A DNA stretch of 64,000 nucleotides, taken from a virus. Below the pieces are notes generated by a model. The model ran no database searches, was not told where the DNA came from, and saw only the letters and a program-made list of their open reading frames with translations. Position numbers and translations under genes: made by a program. Positions 45,532 to 53,900 of the stretch are shown piece by piece. Numbering within the stretch: the stretch's first letter is position 1; the number at the start of each line of letters is the position of its first letter. The stretch is from positions 1 through 64,000 of IMG/VR virus record IMGVR_UViG_3300037147_000032; one strand, written 5' to 3'.

Positions 45532-45782
45532 TTTAGAACCGCGCGCCCGCCAACATATTTGTAGTCGCTCGGTGGATGACCAGACTGCCTCGAAGCTCGA
45601 TCTATTGCGCGCTTGACAGGCCCCATCGCCTCTCGCTTTTTACCCGCCACGGTAAGTTCTTCGGAATTTTTCTTCATATGACCACGCTCGCGCAAGATCG
45701 CAACGGCCTCCGTATGGGCATCGTATTTCTCGTTACCGATCTGGCGCGTCAGTCGTGTGAGCAGTGGGAGATGTTTGGCCAT
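45528..45782 (-). CDS. Hypothetical protein (84 aa)
   Basis: ATG at 45782 with TGGAGAA 8 bp upstream. Basic, helical, with a GKKREAMGPVKRAIDRASRQ segment and a YKYVGGRAVLK end. Overlaps the upstream gene by 50 bp and the next by 4 bp. Not recognised. Confidence 0.5.
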   Translation of the reverse strand: MAKHLPLLTRLTRQIGNEKYDAHTEAVAILRERGHMKKNSEELTVAGKKREAMGPVKRAIDRASRQSGHPPSDYKYVGGRAVLK

Positions 45783-46038
45783 GTTGATTTCTCCATGTGA
45801 ATATTCGTCGAGGATTGACTTTGGCTGCTTTACATTCATCGACGTATTTCCTCAGCTTGACTGCGATCTCCGGATCGAAAACACCGGTCTTGATGAACTG
45901 GTCACAGTAGGCAGTGCGGAGGGCTTTGATGTGAAGCGGTAACTTGGTCTTGCGGCGCTTGGGGCCAGCGGCCTTGCACGCGGCAACGCGCTCTGGATAC
46001 TTCTTGCGGTACGTGGCTTGTCTCGTGGCCCCACTCAT
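45733..46038 (-). CDS. Small basic protein with YRKKYPER motif (101 aa)
   Basis: ATG at 46038 with GAGGAG upstream; that ribosome site lies inside the leftover helicase 3' end, and the ATG overlaps its stop (ATGA). RQATYRKKYPERVAACKAAG resembles the YRKEN repeats of the 6762 HNH protein. The remainder is helical and basic. May be a DNA-binding relic of an endonuclease. Confidence 0.5.
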   Translation of the reverse strand: MSGATRQATYRKKYPERVAACKAAGPKRRKTKLPLHIKALRTAYCDQFIKTGVFDPEIAVKLRKYVDECKAAKVNPRRIFTWRNQHGQTSPTAHTTDAPDR

Positions 46039-46118
46039 ATATCGGTACTCCTCAAAAGGTCTCTGAGCCCTGTGCCCGAGACAGTGTCTGCTAACGTGAC
46101 CTTGCCGTCTACGATACC
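46035..46118 (-). pseudogene. Leftover 3' end of a helicase gene copy
   Basis: Reading 46118 to 46035 gives IVDGKVTLADTVSGTGLRDL and an ending LRSTDI-stop. 21 of 26 residues match the C-terminus of the complete helicase (46619-48166), with many synonymous codon differences. It lies just beyond the endonuclease VII-like gene and keeps the ATGA coupling to the 45733 gene. It is the displaced original helicase end. Confidence 0.85.
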
Positions 46119-46622
46119 CTAATCGTATCTTTCTCGATATGCAATCGCCAGTCTCATCTTTTCGACGCTGTCTTTGAACGCCCCGAGCCCTAGATTGCAG
46201 CACTGACAAAGCCAACCACGAAATTTTCCAGTTACATGATCATGGTCGGCGTGGAGCTTAGCGATTTCATTGCATGACTGACAGCGACTATCTTCCGGCA
46301 TAGAGAATGCTTGTTCGACTGTCATCCCGTACCGATTGCGGCGCTTATAGATTGTCGTTCGGTGGACCCCAACGGCTTCGGCTCGGGCTGTTATGCCTGT
46401 TGTGCGAGAGGGTCTAGATAATGCCTGTTCCAATGTCTCCCCAGCTTGATGTACTCGTTTCCACACTGTCTTAGGATTTATGCCAAGTTCAAGCGCCCGT
46501 CGTCGTAACTCTGGCGTCACAAAAACCGTTCGTTTATAGAGTGGATCGGTAAGCGCCAATTCACGCGAGCGTCCAGACCGAATTCGTTTCCGGATCGTAG
46601 CTGCTTTAAGTGCAGTCATCAT
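46119..46622 (-). CDS. Endonuclease VII-like HNH homing endonuclease
   Basis: 167 residues. Residues 30-105 have helix-turn-helix-type segments (LRRRALELGINPKTVWKRVH, AEAVGVHRTTIYKRRNRYG). Residues 110-160 give CQSCNEI, HADHDHVTGKFRGWLC and CCNLGLGAF, the endonuclease VII/HNH core. ATG overlaps the helicase stop; its own stop is followed at once by the leftover helicase end. Confidence 0.85.
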   Translation of the reverse strand: MMTALKAATIRKRIRSGRSRELALTDPLYKRTVFVTPELRRRALELGINPKTVWKRVHQAGETLEQALSRPSRTTGITARAEAVGVHRTTIYKRRNRYGMTVEQAFSMPEDSRCQSCNEIAKLHADHDHVTGKFRGWLCQCCNLGLGAFKDSVEKMRLAIAYRERYD

Positions 46623-48166
46623 ATATCCGTTTTCATCAAGAGGTCTCGGAGCCCGGTCCCAGATACAGTATCCGCCAAAGAGATTTTACCATCAATGATT
46701 TCATAATTGCGGTCATCGACCGTCCCGATGGTTCTCATCCGAACGACGCTGACAGAGTGGCCAGCGATTTGTGTCCCGCGTTCCTTGGCTTGCACGTATT
46801 GAGTTGCGTCCGGCGTCGAAGAGAAGAACATGATCGTGTCCGCTGCACTGAAGTCGCGGCCTTCTCCACCAGCGCCGGGCTGGCCAACAAGCGGGTTATA
46901 TTTCGGATCATTCTGGAATGCAAGCCTGATCCCTTCGCGCTTGTCCGTGGGCACTCCGCCATGAAATTCAAGGGGCTTGAACCAATATGACCTGAGCTTG
47001 CTGAGCACCCGGCGGATGTCTTCCCGGTAGCGGCACCAGATGATGGTTTTACCCGGCAACGTTCCATAGACTTCCTCAATCATCGCTTGGTAGATCGGAG
47101 CATCTTCGTCGATAGTGATGATCTCGGTATCGAGCTTGACATAGCCATTAAGAATTTGCTGGAGCTTCATCACGCGAGCACCCGCATCTGGCGCGGCGAC
47201 GGTCGGCATGTTCTCGATCTCGACAAGATGCCGAGAGACCATTTCCAGATAGGCGCGGCGCTGCTTTTCACTCATGACGATGAGACGTGAGGTCTCCAGT
47301 AGCTCGGGCATGTCGCCGACGTCCTTGCGAAGCACGACCGATGAGTACTTGGAGATTTTATCCCGGAGCACATCGAGGTTCTTGTAGCGCGCGATCTTCT
47401 TGTATGCGCGACTGTGCCGCTTGAACGTCGGATTATTTTCTTTTATCCGCTCAACCTCAAACTCGGCGTAGTATTGGGCGAATTTTTCATATGAGTTGCC
47501 TGCATACTCCGATCCGAACGCGAGATCGTCGCCGATCTTGAACATCGAGTACGCTCGTAGCGGAGAATTCAGGATAGGGGTGCCCGTCTCAATCGTGACA
47601 AACTTCGCCATGTGTCCCAACTGCCGGGCGAGCCGCGTCCGTTTCGTACCGGCGTGCCCGAAGTGATGCGCCTCGGAAATCACGAGCATGAACTTCTTGT
47701 GACAGGATTTCTTGAACTCGTTCACCGCTCGGAGAATGGAGCTATTGGCCTCGGAGACAGCCCCGAACGCCTCCATGTTGACCGCCAGCCATTTGAGGCC
47801 GCCCGTGTGTTCGTTGAGCGCTTTGAGTCCAGCGATAGCGTCCCAGTCAGCGCGCTTCGGCGTTTGCCAAGCGAAAGCCATGTGCTGACCATTCTCGGGC
47901 CATGACCATCGTGGCAATTCGTTGAGGCAATAATTAATATGAATTCCATTTGGGGCGAGCAAGATCACACCCTCGATATTGCCCTGCGCGAATTGATATT
48001 CGGCTTTGTCGATCACGGCTCTGGATTTGCCGGTGCGCATCGCCCACAAAAGAGCGCGAAATCTGTCGTCTTTATGCTCGTCGAACTCTTTCTTCTGGTG
48101 CGCCCATTGAACCTGTTTAGCGGGTTCCGGGCCTAAAAGCTCTGCAAGATCGATATCGCTTATCAT
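46619..48166 (-). CDS. SNF2-like superfamily 2 helicase, complete copy
   Basis: 515 residues. WAMRTGKSRAVIDKAEYQ (motif I), TGTPILNSPLRAYSMF (motif III-like), IIWCRYREDIRRVL (IV), LVGQPGAGGEGRDFSAAD (V) and QYVQAKERGTQIAGH (VI) define it. Motif II reads ISEAHHFG instead of DExx, so the metal-binding Asp is a Ser. The C-terminal 26 residues also exist as a second diverged copy beyond the next gene. Confidence 0.8.
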   Translation of the reverse strand: MISDIDLAELLGPEPAKQVQWAHQKKEFDEHKDDRFRALLWAMRTGKSRAVIDKAEYQFAQGNIEGVILLAPNGIHINYCLNELPRWSWPENGQHMAFAWQTPKRADWDAIAGLKALNEHTGGLKWLAVNMEAFGAVSEANSSILRAVNEFKKSCHKKFMLVISEAHHFGHAGTKRTRLARQLGHMAKFVTIETGTPILNSPLRAYSMFKIGDDLAFGSEYAGNSYEKFAQYYAEFEVERIKENNPTFKRHSRAYKKIARYKNLDVLRDKISKYSSVVLRKDVGDMPELLETSRLIVMSEKQRRAYLEMVSRHLVEIENMPTVAAPDAGARVMKLQQILNGYVKLDTEIITIDEDAPIYQAMIEEVYGTLPGKTIIWCRYREDIRRVLSKLRSYWFKPLEFHGGVPTDKREGIRLAFQNDPKYNPLVGQPGAGGEGRDFSAADTIMFFSSTPDATQYVQAKERGTQIAGHSVSVVRMRTIGTVDDRNYEIIDGKISLADTVSGTGLRDLLMKTDI

Positions 48167-48702
48167 CGGCGGCTCGCATAATTCGCGAGAGCGCGCAACT
48201 CCGTCGCGCTTGCATCCGCTTTGAGCTTATTCGCTCGCCAACTTATGATAGCCACGTTGCCGGAGACATAGCCCTCGCAATTGTCGATCCGATCAAGGGT
48301 AGCGCGGGCAGCGTCGTACCCGGAGCCACTGTATTTAAGTTTGCATCCGAGAACCGGGCAACGTGATGGCAGTTTGCCGCCGATAAGGAGATCACGCTCA
48401 GAGATCATAAATGGAAGGTGTCGGCGTTTCGCGCTACTCCGGCTGTTCTTGAGCATGTGAGCAAGGGGCCGGGTTCTTCGCCGTTTGTCATAGGCTCGCT
48501 TATTAGACGCGCTAACGTTCTTCGGGTGCGAACGCCGCCACGCGACGGACATCCGAGCACACTTCTCCGGGTTTTTCTCGCGGTACTTTTTATTGGCCGT
48601 CCGATGGGTTCGGCGGGCTTTTATCGGATGGTCAAGACGATACGAAGCGGCCCGAAGTCGGGCCGCTTCGCGTCTCTGCTCTGGCGTGTGGATAAGACGC
48701 AT
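48163..48702 (-). CDS. HNH endonuclease upstream of the helicase
   Basis: 179 residues. A basic first half with NKKYREKNPEKCARMSVAWR repeats is followed by SRCPVLGCKLKYSG, ARATLDRIDNCEGYVSGN and ISWRANKLKADA, the HNH core used by phage homing endonucleases. Its stop overlaps the helicase ATG (ATGATA). Confidence 0.85.
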   Translation of the reverse strand: MRLIHTPEQRREAARLRAASYRLDHPIKARRTHRTANKKYREKNPEKCARMSVAWRRSHPKNVSASNKRAYDKRRRTRPLAHMLKNSRSSAKRRHLPFMISERDLLIGGKLPSRCPVLGCKLKYSGSGYDAARATLDRIDNCEGYVSGNVAIISWRANKLKADASATELRALANYASRR

Positions 48703-48718
48703 CAGTCAGGTAACGGCC

Positions 48719-48793
48719 TCAAGGCCGGGGCCCTGTCCGAAAGCGCGCAACCCGAATTCGCGTCGTCGTGAAGTTTTGTTTAGCGTTAGGCAT
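48719..48793 (-). CDS. Possible tiny protein (24 aa)
   Basis: ATG at 48793 with CGGAG upstream. MPNAKQNFTTTRIRVARFRT is basic. It may be a real leader peptide or the truncated start of a displaced gene. Low support. Confidence 0.3.
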   Translation of the reverse strand: MPNAKQNFTTTRIRVARFRTGPRP

Positions 48794-48876
48794 TTTTAAT
48801 CTCCGGTTGGGTTTTGAGTGTCACAATTCACACCCTAGACCACAGGCCTCGTGATCCGTCAAGCACTAAATCCGTC

Positions 48877-49095
48877 TTATTCGATATATTTTCGATGGGT
48901 AAGATTGGCAAGAGCTTGCACCGTGTTAGGTGATTGCGCACGCGCCCCACTGTCAATGGTCTCGATAGGCGGAGACAGCCTGTCCGCTACAGGCGTCGCC
49001 TCTTGCGGCACAGGCCGAGGAAACGGTTTAATGGTTTTAGATATGTCTACCATTCTAGGGGCTGTCGAGAGATGCCTCGCGCGAACATTTTTCAT
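48877..49095 (-). CDS. Hypothetical protein (72 aa)
   Basis: ATG at 49095 with GAGAGGAT upstream. Pro/Ser/Ala-rich, with PFPRPVPQEATPVADRLSPP. No family recognised. It lies between the possible helicase 5' scar and the HNH gene. Confidence 0.45.
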   Translation of the reverse strand: MKNVRARHLSTAPRMVDISKTIKPFPRPVPQEATPVADRLSPPIETIDSGARAQSPNTVQALANLTHRKYIE

Positions 49096-49107
49096 TGTTT
49101 CATCCTC

Positions 49108-49191
49108 TCACGCTACTCGGGCAGCGGGCTCAGGCTCCGGCCCAAGAAGTTCTTCAAGGTCAATTTCGTCGGAACGGATTTCCACGATCAT
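49108..49191 (-). pseudogene. Possible leftover 5' end of a helicase gene copy
   Basis: ATG at 49191 encodes 27 residues ending RVA. SDEIDLEELLGPEP matches the start of the complete helicase (SDIDLAELLGPEP) with one gap and one change. The HNH gene lies between the two. It could also be an independent short peptide with a common motif, so this is the weakest of the three scars. Confidence 0.5.
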
Positions 49192-49384
49192 CCCTATCGG
49201 TCGCCGCGCAATCCGGGCATAGATGCTCACTGTCGTGAATGCGCCAGCCTTCTTCGTGCATGACTGACCAGCACGCGGGGTAATTTCTCACGTTGTCCCC
49301 CTCGGATTTCAAGAAGTCGCGCGTTTCAAAACAGACGTCGCATTGGAAAGTAAGGACATCTTTGGCCGGCCGTTCTGTGCTCAT
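49160..49384 (-). CDS. Small zinc-finger-like protein (74 aa)
   Basis: CDVCFETRDFLKSEGD and HLCPDCAATDRD carry CxxC pairs for zinc. Overlaps its neighbours by a few bases. No clear homologue; may bind nucleic acid. Confidence 0.6.
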   Translation of the reverse strand: MSTERPAKDVLTFQCDVCFETRDFLKSEGDNVRNYPACWSVMHEEGWRIHDSEHLCPDCAATDRDDRGNPFRRN

Positions 49385-49518
49385 TGTTCCAGCGCCCCCT
49401 TTATTGCTTCAAGTAGTTTCTTGGCATCGACGCGGTCCGCTACGAGGCTGCATTCACGGATGTATGAGACGAGCGGACGATCCAAATTCTCCATCTGCTG
49501 GCTCATAATCTCAGCCAT
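49381..49518 (-). CDS. Hypothetical acidic protein, start uncertain
   Basis: The frame is open far upstream but lacks a clear start. ATG at 49518 (45 residues) is used; protein-like sequence extends back to a GADGTPRLPETEEEAC region with GAGGAGG upstream, overlapping the 49578 gene. The helical end (AKKLLEAIKGALEQ) looks real. A frameshift or non-standard start is possible. Confidence 0.4.
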   Translation of the reverse strand: MAEIMSQQMENLDRPLVSYIRECSLVADRVDAKKLLEAIKGALEQ

Positions 49519-49577
49519 GATCGCGACCGAGCACGCCTCCTCCTCGGTCTCCGGGAGCCGGGGCGTTCCATCAGCCC

Positions 49578-49766
49578 CTATGATGCATCCGAGTTGGCGG
49601 TCTTGAGTTGGGCACAGACGCGCAAGGCGGCGCAGGCCGCCTCCACTATTTCGCCCGTCGCCAACTTTATTTTCCGGCCCCTCGTGAATTCGTACTGGGG
49701 CTTTTCCAGTATGCTGGCGTATGTCAACAACGTTTCCGGGGAGGGCATCTGTTCCAGTGTCTTCAT
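49578..49766 (-). CDS. Hypothetical protein (62 aa)
   Basis: ATG at 49766 directly after the HD gene stop with GGAGCGGAG upstream. Helical, ending in Cys and Ser/Asp-rich residues. Not recognised. Confidence 0.55.
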   Translation of the reverse strand: MKTLEQMPSPETLLTYASILEKPQYEFTRGRKIKLATGEIVEAACAALRVCAQLKTANSDAS

Positions 49767-50678
49767 TCATCTCCGCTCCATGACTTCGAACTTGCCGTGC
49801 ATCCACTTCCACTGCGGACGTGGGAATACACCGCCGGTCGTATCGCGAACCAAGATGCCTTCGCCATCGCGAAGCTTGATGCGCGCAACACGACCTCGCA
49901 CATCAAGCTCCATCACGTCAAGCACCGATTTCATGTCGCTGTTGACGACGGCCAAGCCCGGCATATTTCCCCAGTCGTAATTGATATACTGGTGCGAACC
50001 GTAGACCGATTTTGAGTACGCAGCATACATCATCAAGAAAGTCTGTTCGGCTTCGACAGGCGTCCAGTGGGTGATCTCGATGCCAAGCGGCACCAGATGG
50101 TGACCCCAATCGAGATTGCTGCGCGACATCAGCGCCGCCCGTTCATCAACGATGATCCGGCTGTCGATTTCATCCTGTATCTCCGGCATGGGCAAATCTT
50201 TCCAGCCCATCCACTCCCGGACCACTTCGTTGATCTCGTGATCCCAGAAGCGGTATTCAGGCATGAATTGCTTGACCGGGCGCGGGATATCCACGAGGTA
50301 GGCCTCGGGTGCATCGTGCATCAGAATTTGAAGGCAATCGAGTGCTGAACCACCATGGTCCGAAAGCCATTTGGCGAGCAGGCAGCAGTGCTGTGCCACA
50401 CTGAAGTGCCATTGAGTATGACCTGAGTAGCGGCACTGATTGGACAGCCCGTGGGCGATGTCGATGATCGACAGTGCGTCCGGTGTCGGCTCCAGCGGCC
50501 AGAATGCACGGCCGGTGTAGGTTTCGATAAACGTCGCGGCCTTGTACCGTGTGTCGGTTTTCAGGATCGTGACATCGTCGGCTTGAGTGACGGTGGGCAA
50601 TGAACGTGGCGAGGGCGCGGGGTGAGATTTCTTGTACGCGATATCCTCCGGCGACATGCCGTTTACTTTGGGAGACAT
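49767..50678 (-). CDS. HD-domain phosphohydrolase
   Basis: 303 residues, ATG at 50678 with AAAGGATC upstream. TYTGRAFWPLEPTPDALSI, HFSVAQHCCLLAKWL and LMHDAPEAYLVDIPRPVK contain the H...HD...D residues of the phage HD family related to dNTP phosphohydrolases such as DatZ. An extra C-terminal domain of about 90 residues is present. Likely shapes the dNTP pool during replication. Confidence 0.75.
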   Translation of the reverse strand: MSPKVNGMSPEDIAYKKSHPAPSPRSLPTVTQADDVTILKTDTRYKAATFIETYTGRAFWPLEPTPDALSIIDIAHGLSNQCRYSGHTQWHFSVAQHCCLLAKWLSDHGGSALDCLQILMHDAPEAYLVDIPRPVKQFMPEYRFWDHEINEVVREWMGWKDLPMPEIQDEIDSRIIVDERAALMSRSNLDWGHHLVPLGIEITHWTPVEAEQTFLMMYAAYSKSVYGSHQYINYDWGNMPGLAVVNSDMKSVLDVMELDVRGRVARIKLRDGEGILVRDTTGGVFPRPQWKWMHGKFEVMERR

Positions 50679-50691
50679 AGCAGTGATCCTT

Positions 50692-50910
50692 TCAGAGCCC
50701 CTCAAGTTTATCGTATGCCCGCAAAAGTCGCTGGGCAAATTCATAGCCCCCGTAGCTGTCGGTCGTGAACGTGCTCAGCAACCCGGCTTCATCGTGAAAT
50801 TGAATACGCATGCTGTCTTCGTCGATGTTGATGTTGATGCTGTATTTGGTAGCATCCATGTCGTCATCCAGCAATTCCACCAGAAGCTCGTCCTTGATGG
50901 CTTGGGTCAT
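50692..50910 (-). CDS. Hypothetical acidic protein (72 aa)
   Basis: ATG at 50910 with AAGGGGAAA upstream. Acidic helix then a beta-rich end (YGGYEFAQRLLRAYDKL). It sits just after the polymerase gene. Not recognised. Confidence 0.55.
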   Translation of the reverse strand: MTQAIKDELLVELLDDDMDATKYSININIDEDSMRIQFHDEAGLLSTFTTDSYGGYEFAQRLLRAYDKLEGL

Positions 50911-50924
50911 TTTGTTTCCCCTTC

Positions 50925-53900
50925 TTATTTCCGAAGCCGGGGCCCTGCCCAGCCTTCGGCGGCGATTGGCATTCCGGGACACCAGACCGGCACGATGGAC
51001 ATGATACACTCAAATTCCTTCACTGTGCAACTGCCTATTGCAGCTTGGGCGATGACCTCATCGTGTATTGATAAAAGCAGATCGAACTCAGGCATTTCGT
51101 CTACACGAAACATAGCTTCGGCGAGAAGATCGCGCGAGCTAGCCTGATCGTAGTTCTCAACGAGCGAACCTCCGTGCGTGCCGCAACGCTTCCATTTTTT
51201 AGTATAGGTATCCCTGCCCATGAAAGACAGATGCGGCGAGACAAAACTCTCCGGCGGATCAGGCAGCAAGCGCTTGTGTTGTTTCTCCGCGAGCTTCTCC
51301 GCATGCCAGCGGACGCGATGCTGTGGTACGCTCTTCTTGGCTGGAAAGTTGACAGTCGTCGGCTTCCCGCGCTCATTGATGGCAGCGAAGCGGTACGTGA
51401 CGCGCTGGCGGACTTGCGGATCGAGATAGGCGAGCAGGCGGCCCGAGGGCAGGCGGCAATGCAGGAAGCGGCCGGCCATGAAGTAGCTGACCGAGCCAAT
51501 GCCGAACTCATCCCCGCCGCAATAGTATTCCCCGCCGCAATAGTATTCCCCGCCGGGATCGAGCACGGCGGAGATCGCAGCCTTCTCGGTGTCGCGCCAG
51601 AGTTGGGGGATTTCGGGGTAGAGGTCTTTGCGATAAATGCGCACTACTTCCTGACAAAACTCATCCTCAAGCCAGATACCCTCATCCGCCAACACAGTGG
51701 CTTGGAATTTTTCCCAGCCCATCGCGTAGCCCAGCCCGAGTATTGAGTTATGAACTAGAAGCGGTCCGCGATCAGTCAGGATTGTGAAGCGATGACGCGG
51801 CCCCGCATTTGCAAGATCGTAAACATGCTTCAAGTTTGTTGATGCGTTCCTGCATCTCAAAAATCTGGCGTCGGTTTTGTAAGTTGACTTGTTTGGTACA
51901 GAACCGTAAATTACCCGGCTCATAGCCTCGCTCATTCTTGATCCGATCAAGCTCAAGAGCGGGTTGATCCCAACCGTCAAGCGTGATGATATACTGCAAG
52001 AACTGTCGTCGATCTGTACGCCATGGTTCATGAACGAAGATACCTCTTCCTCCATAGTGGTGGAACACATCGCATGTCTTGGTGTGACAGCGTTGAATGC
52101 AACTTGAGATGCGATTGAGAAGCCGAGCCCTATCAGCTTCATCAGGGACGATGTCTGCGTATCCGTAATACTTCTTACGCCAATAGGCGGCTTTCTTTTT
52201 GGCGCATGCATTGCATCGTGTAGACTTTCCGGACAAGAGGTTGGTTGACAAAAGGGAGTGAACCGAAGCCCCGCATGAGCATTGGACGAGCATGCGAGCA
52301 ACGCCTCCACGCTCTCCGTAGGTATATCCAACCACGGTAAGTTCTCCGAACCGTGTCCCAATGCTCGGCATTGTAATTTTTCGTTTTGCGCCACATCGAG
52401 GGCCGAATGCCAACGGCAGCCCTCCGATATCGGATGGTCGTAAGTCATATCTACACCCATCATATCGAGTGTTGGTTTCGTACCTTGGTCTAGTAGCCCC
52501 TGATGACTTACCCATTCAATCCCATCCCATAACTGATCTTCTAACGTGATCTTGGTTATAGGATGGAAGCCTCGCCGCGTCAAGACAAGAGTATCGGCCC
52601 CGAGGCATTTCTTTCCGAGGGCTCGCTCGGTTTTGTCAGCTTTGGTGATCTGACGTTTATAGATCGCGCTTCCCATATCGATGTATGGGTCACCGCCGCT
52701 GTTGAACAGGTCGAGCAGACGTGAGCAGCCCGACAGCCACGCGAGCTTGCGGGCTTCGATGGCGTTGAAGTCGGCGGCGTATAGCTCGTTCCCCGGTCGT
52801 GCGATCAGTGCGCCACGGCATGCCTTGGCGAGCATGACCATCGGCTCGCCCCAGATCATCGTGATCAGATCATGGTCGAGCCCCATGATATCATCCCACG
52901 CTTCAACCATATCCTTGGAGTAGCCACGAACGAAGTTGTGCGGCTGGACACCCTTGCCAGACCACCGGCCGGTTCGATCCGCGCCGTTGAAGAGCATGAT
53001 ATCGTGGAGCGCATCATCGTCCGGACAGACACTGTTGCGCATCTGCTTATACTTGGCGACAGATGACCGGTTGACTTCCATGCAGATACGGAGCGACCGC
53101 TCGATATTCTCCGCTTCGGGACCGAGCGCGTCCCACTTCTCCCGGGCAGCGGGGGCGTTGTGCTCACGGGCCTCTTCGCCAGCCTTGGTCGGAACCCCGT
53201 CGAGCGCAAAACTGAGCGTGTCGGCCTTGGTGTCGAGCAAGGGCTCGCCACCGACCTCAGCGAGCCGCTCATTCACCCATTTCAGGAAGGCTTGGCGTTG
53301 GGAGCCCTTCTGGATAGCCCCACCGGTGAGGTCGCTAAGCTCTTCATTGAGCCTCTTGGCCTCTTGGCCTGCATATTCGAAAGCCGTATTGGCGCCCGAG
53401 ATGTCGAGCGCGATGCCTCGAAGGTTCATCCGCTGGTCCATAAGCCAGTATTCACGTTCGCGTGGGATCATTTCTGGACAGAAATTGGACAAGCCGCGTT
53501 CGGCCCGCACGTCCTGTTTGCAGTATTCCCAGTTTGCGCGGTGCTCGTGCTCTTCCTCACAGAACTCTATAATTCCGTCGCCACGTTTCTTGCCACGTCG
53601 GACCATCGGCTTCGAGAGCTTATTGATCAGACGTCTGCCATCCGCAATCTTACGGTCGGGTAATCCGAGCGCGTCAACGGCGTCATCGAGAGAGCGGGGC
53701 AGAGACAAACATGAGGCTTTTGCCGCCGAACAGTACAACTGGTCCAGCGTGAGCTTGACATTGAATTCGGGAAATTCGACTGTGAAGCACTCATTCCATA
53801 TATTGAATTCGAAGCCGGCATTGTGTGCTTCGACTGGCTCACCGCTTCGGATGCGTTCGATTAGCTCGTCAGGGCGCTTGCTCTTGGGCATCGGCGTGGC

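Noticed and set aside
51747-52607. Group I or II intron in the polymerase gene
   Set aside because: The polymerase frame is open throughout and both ends carry intein splicing motifs.
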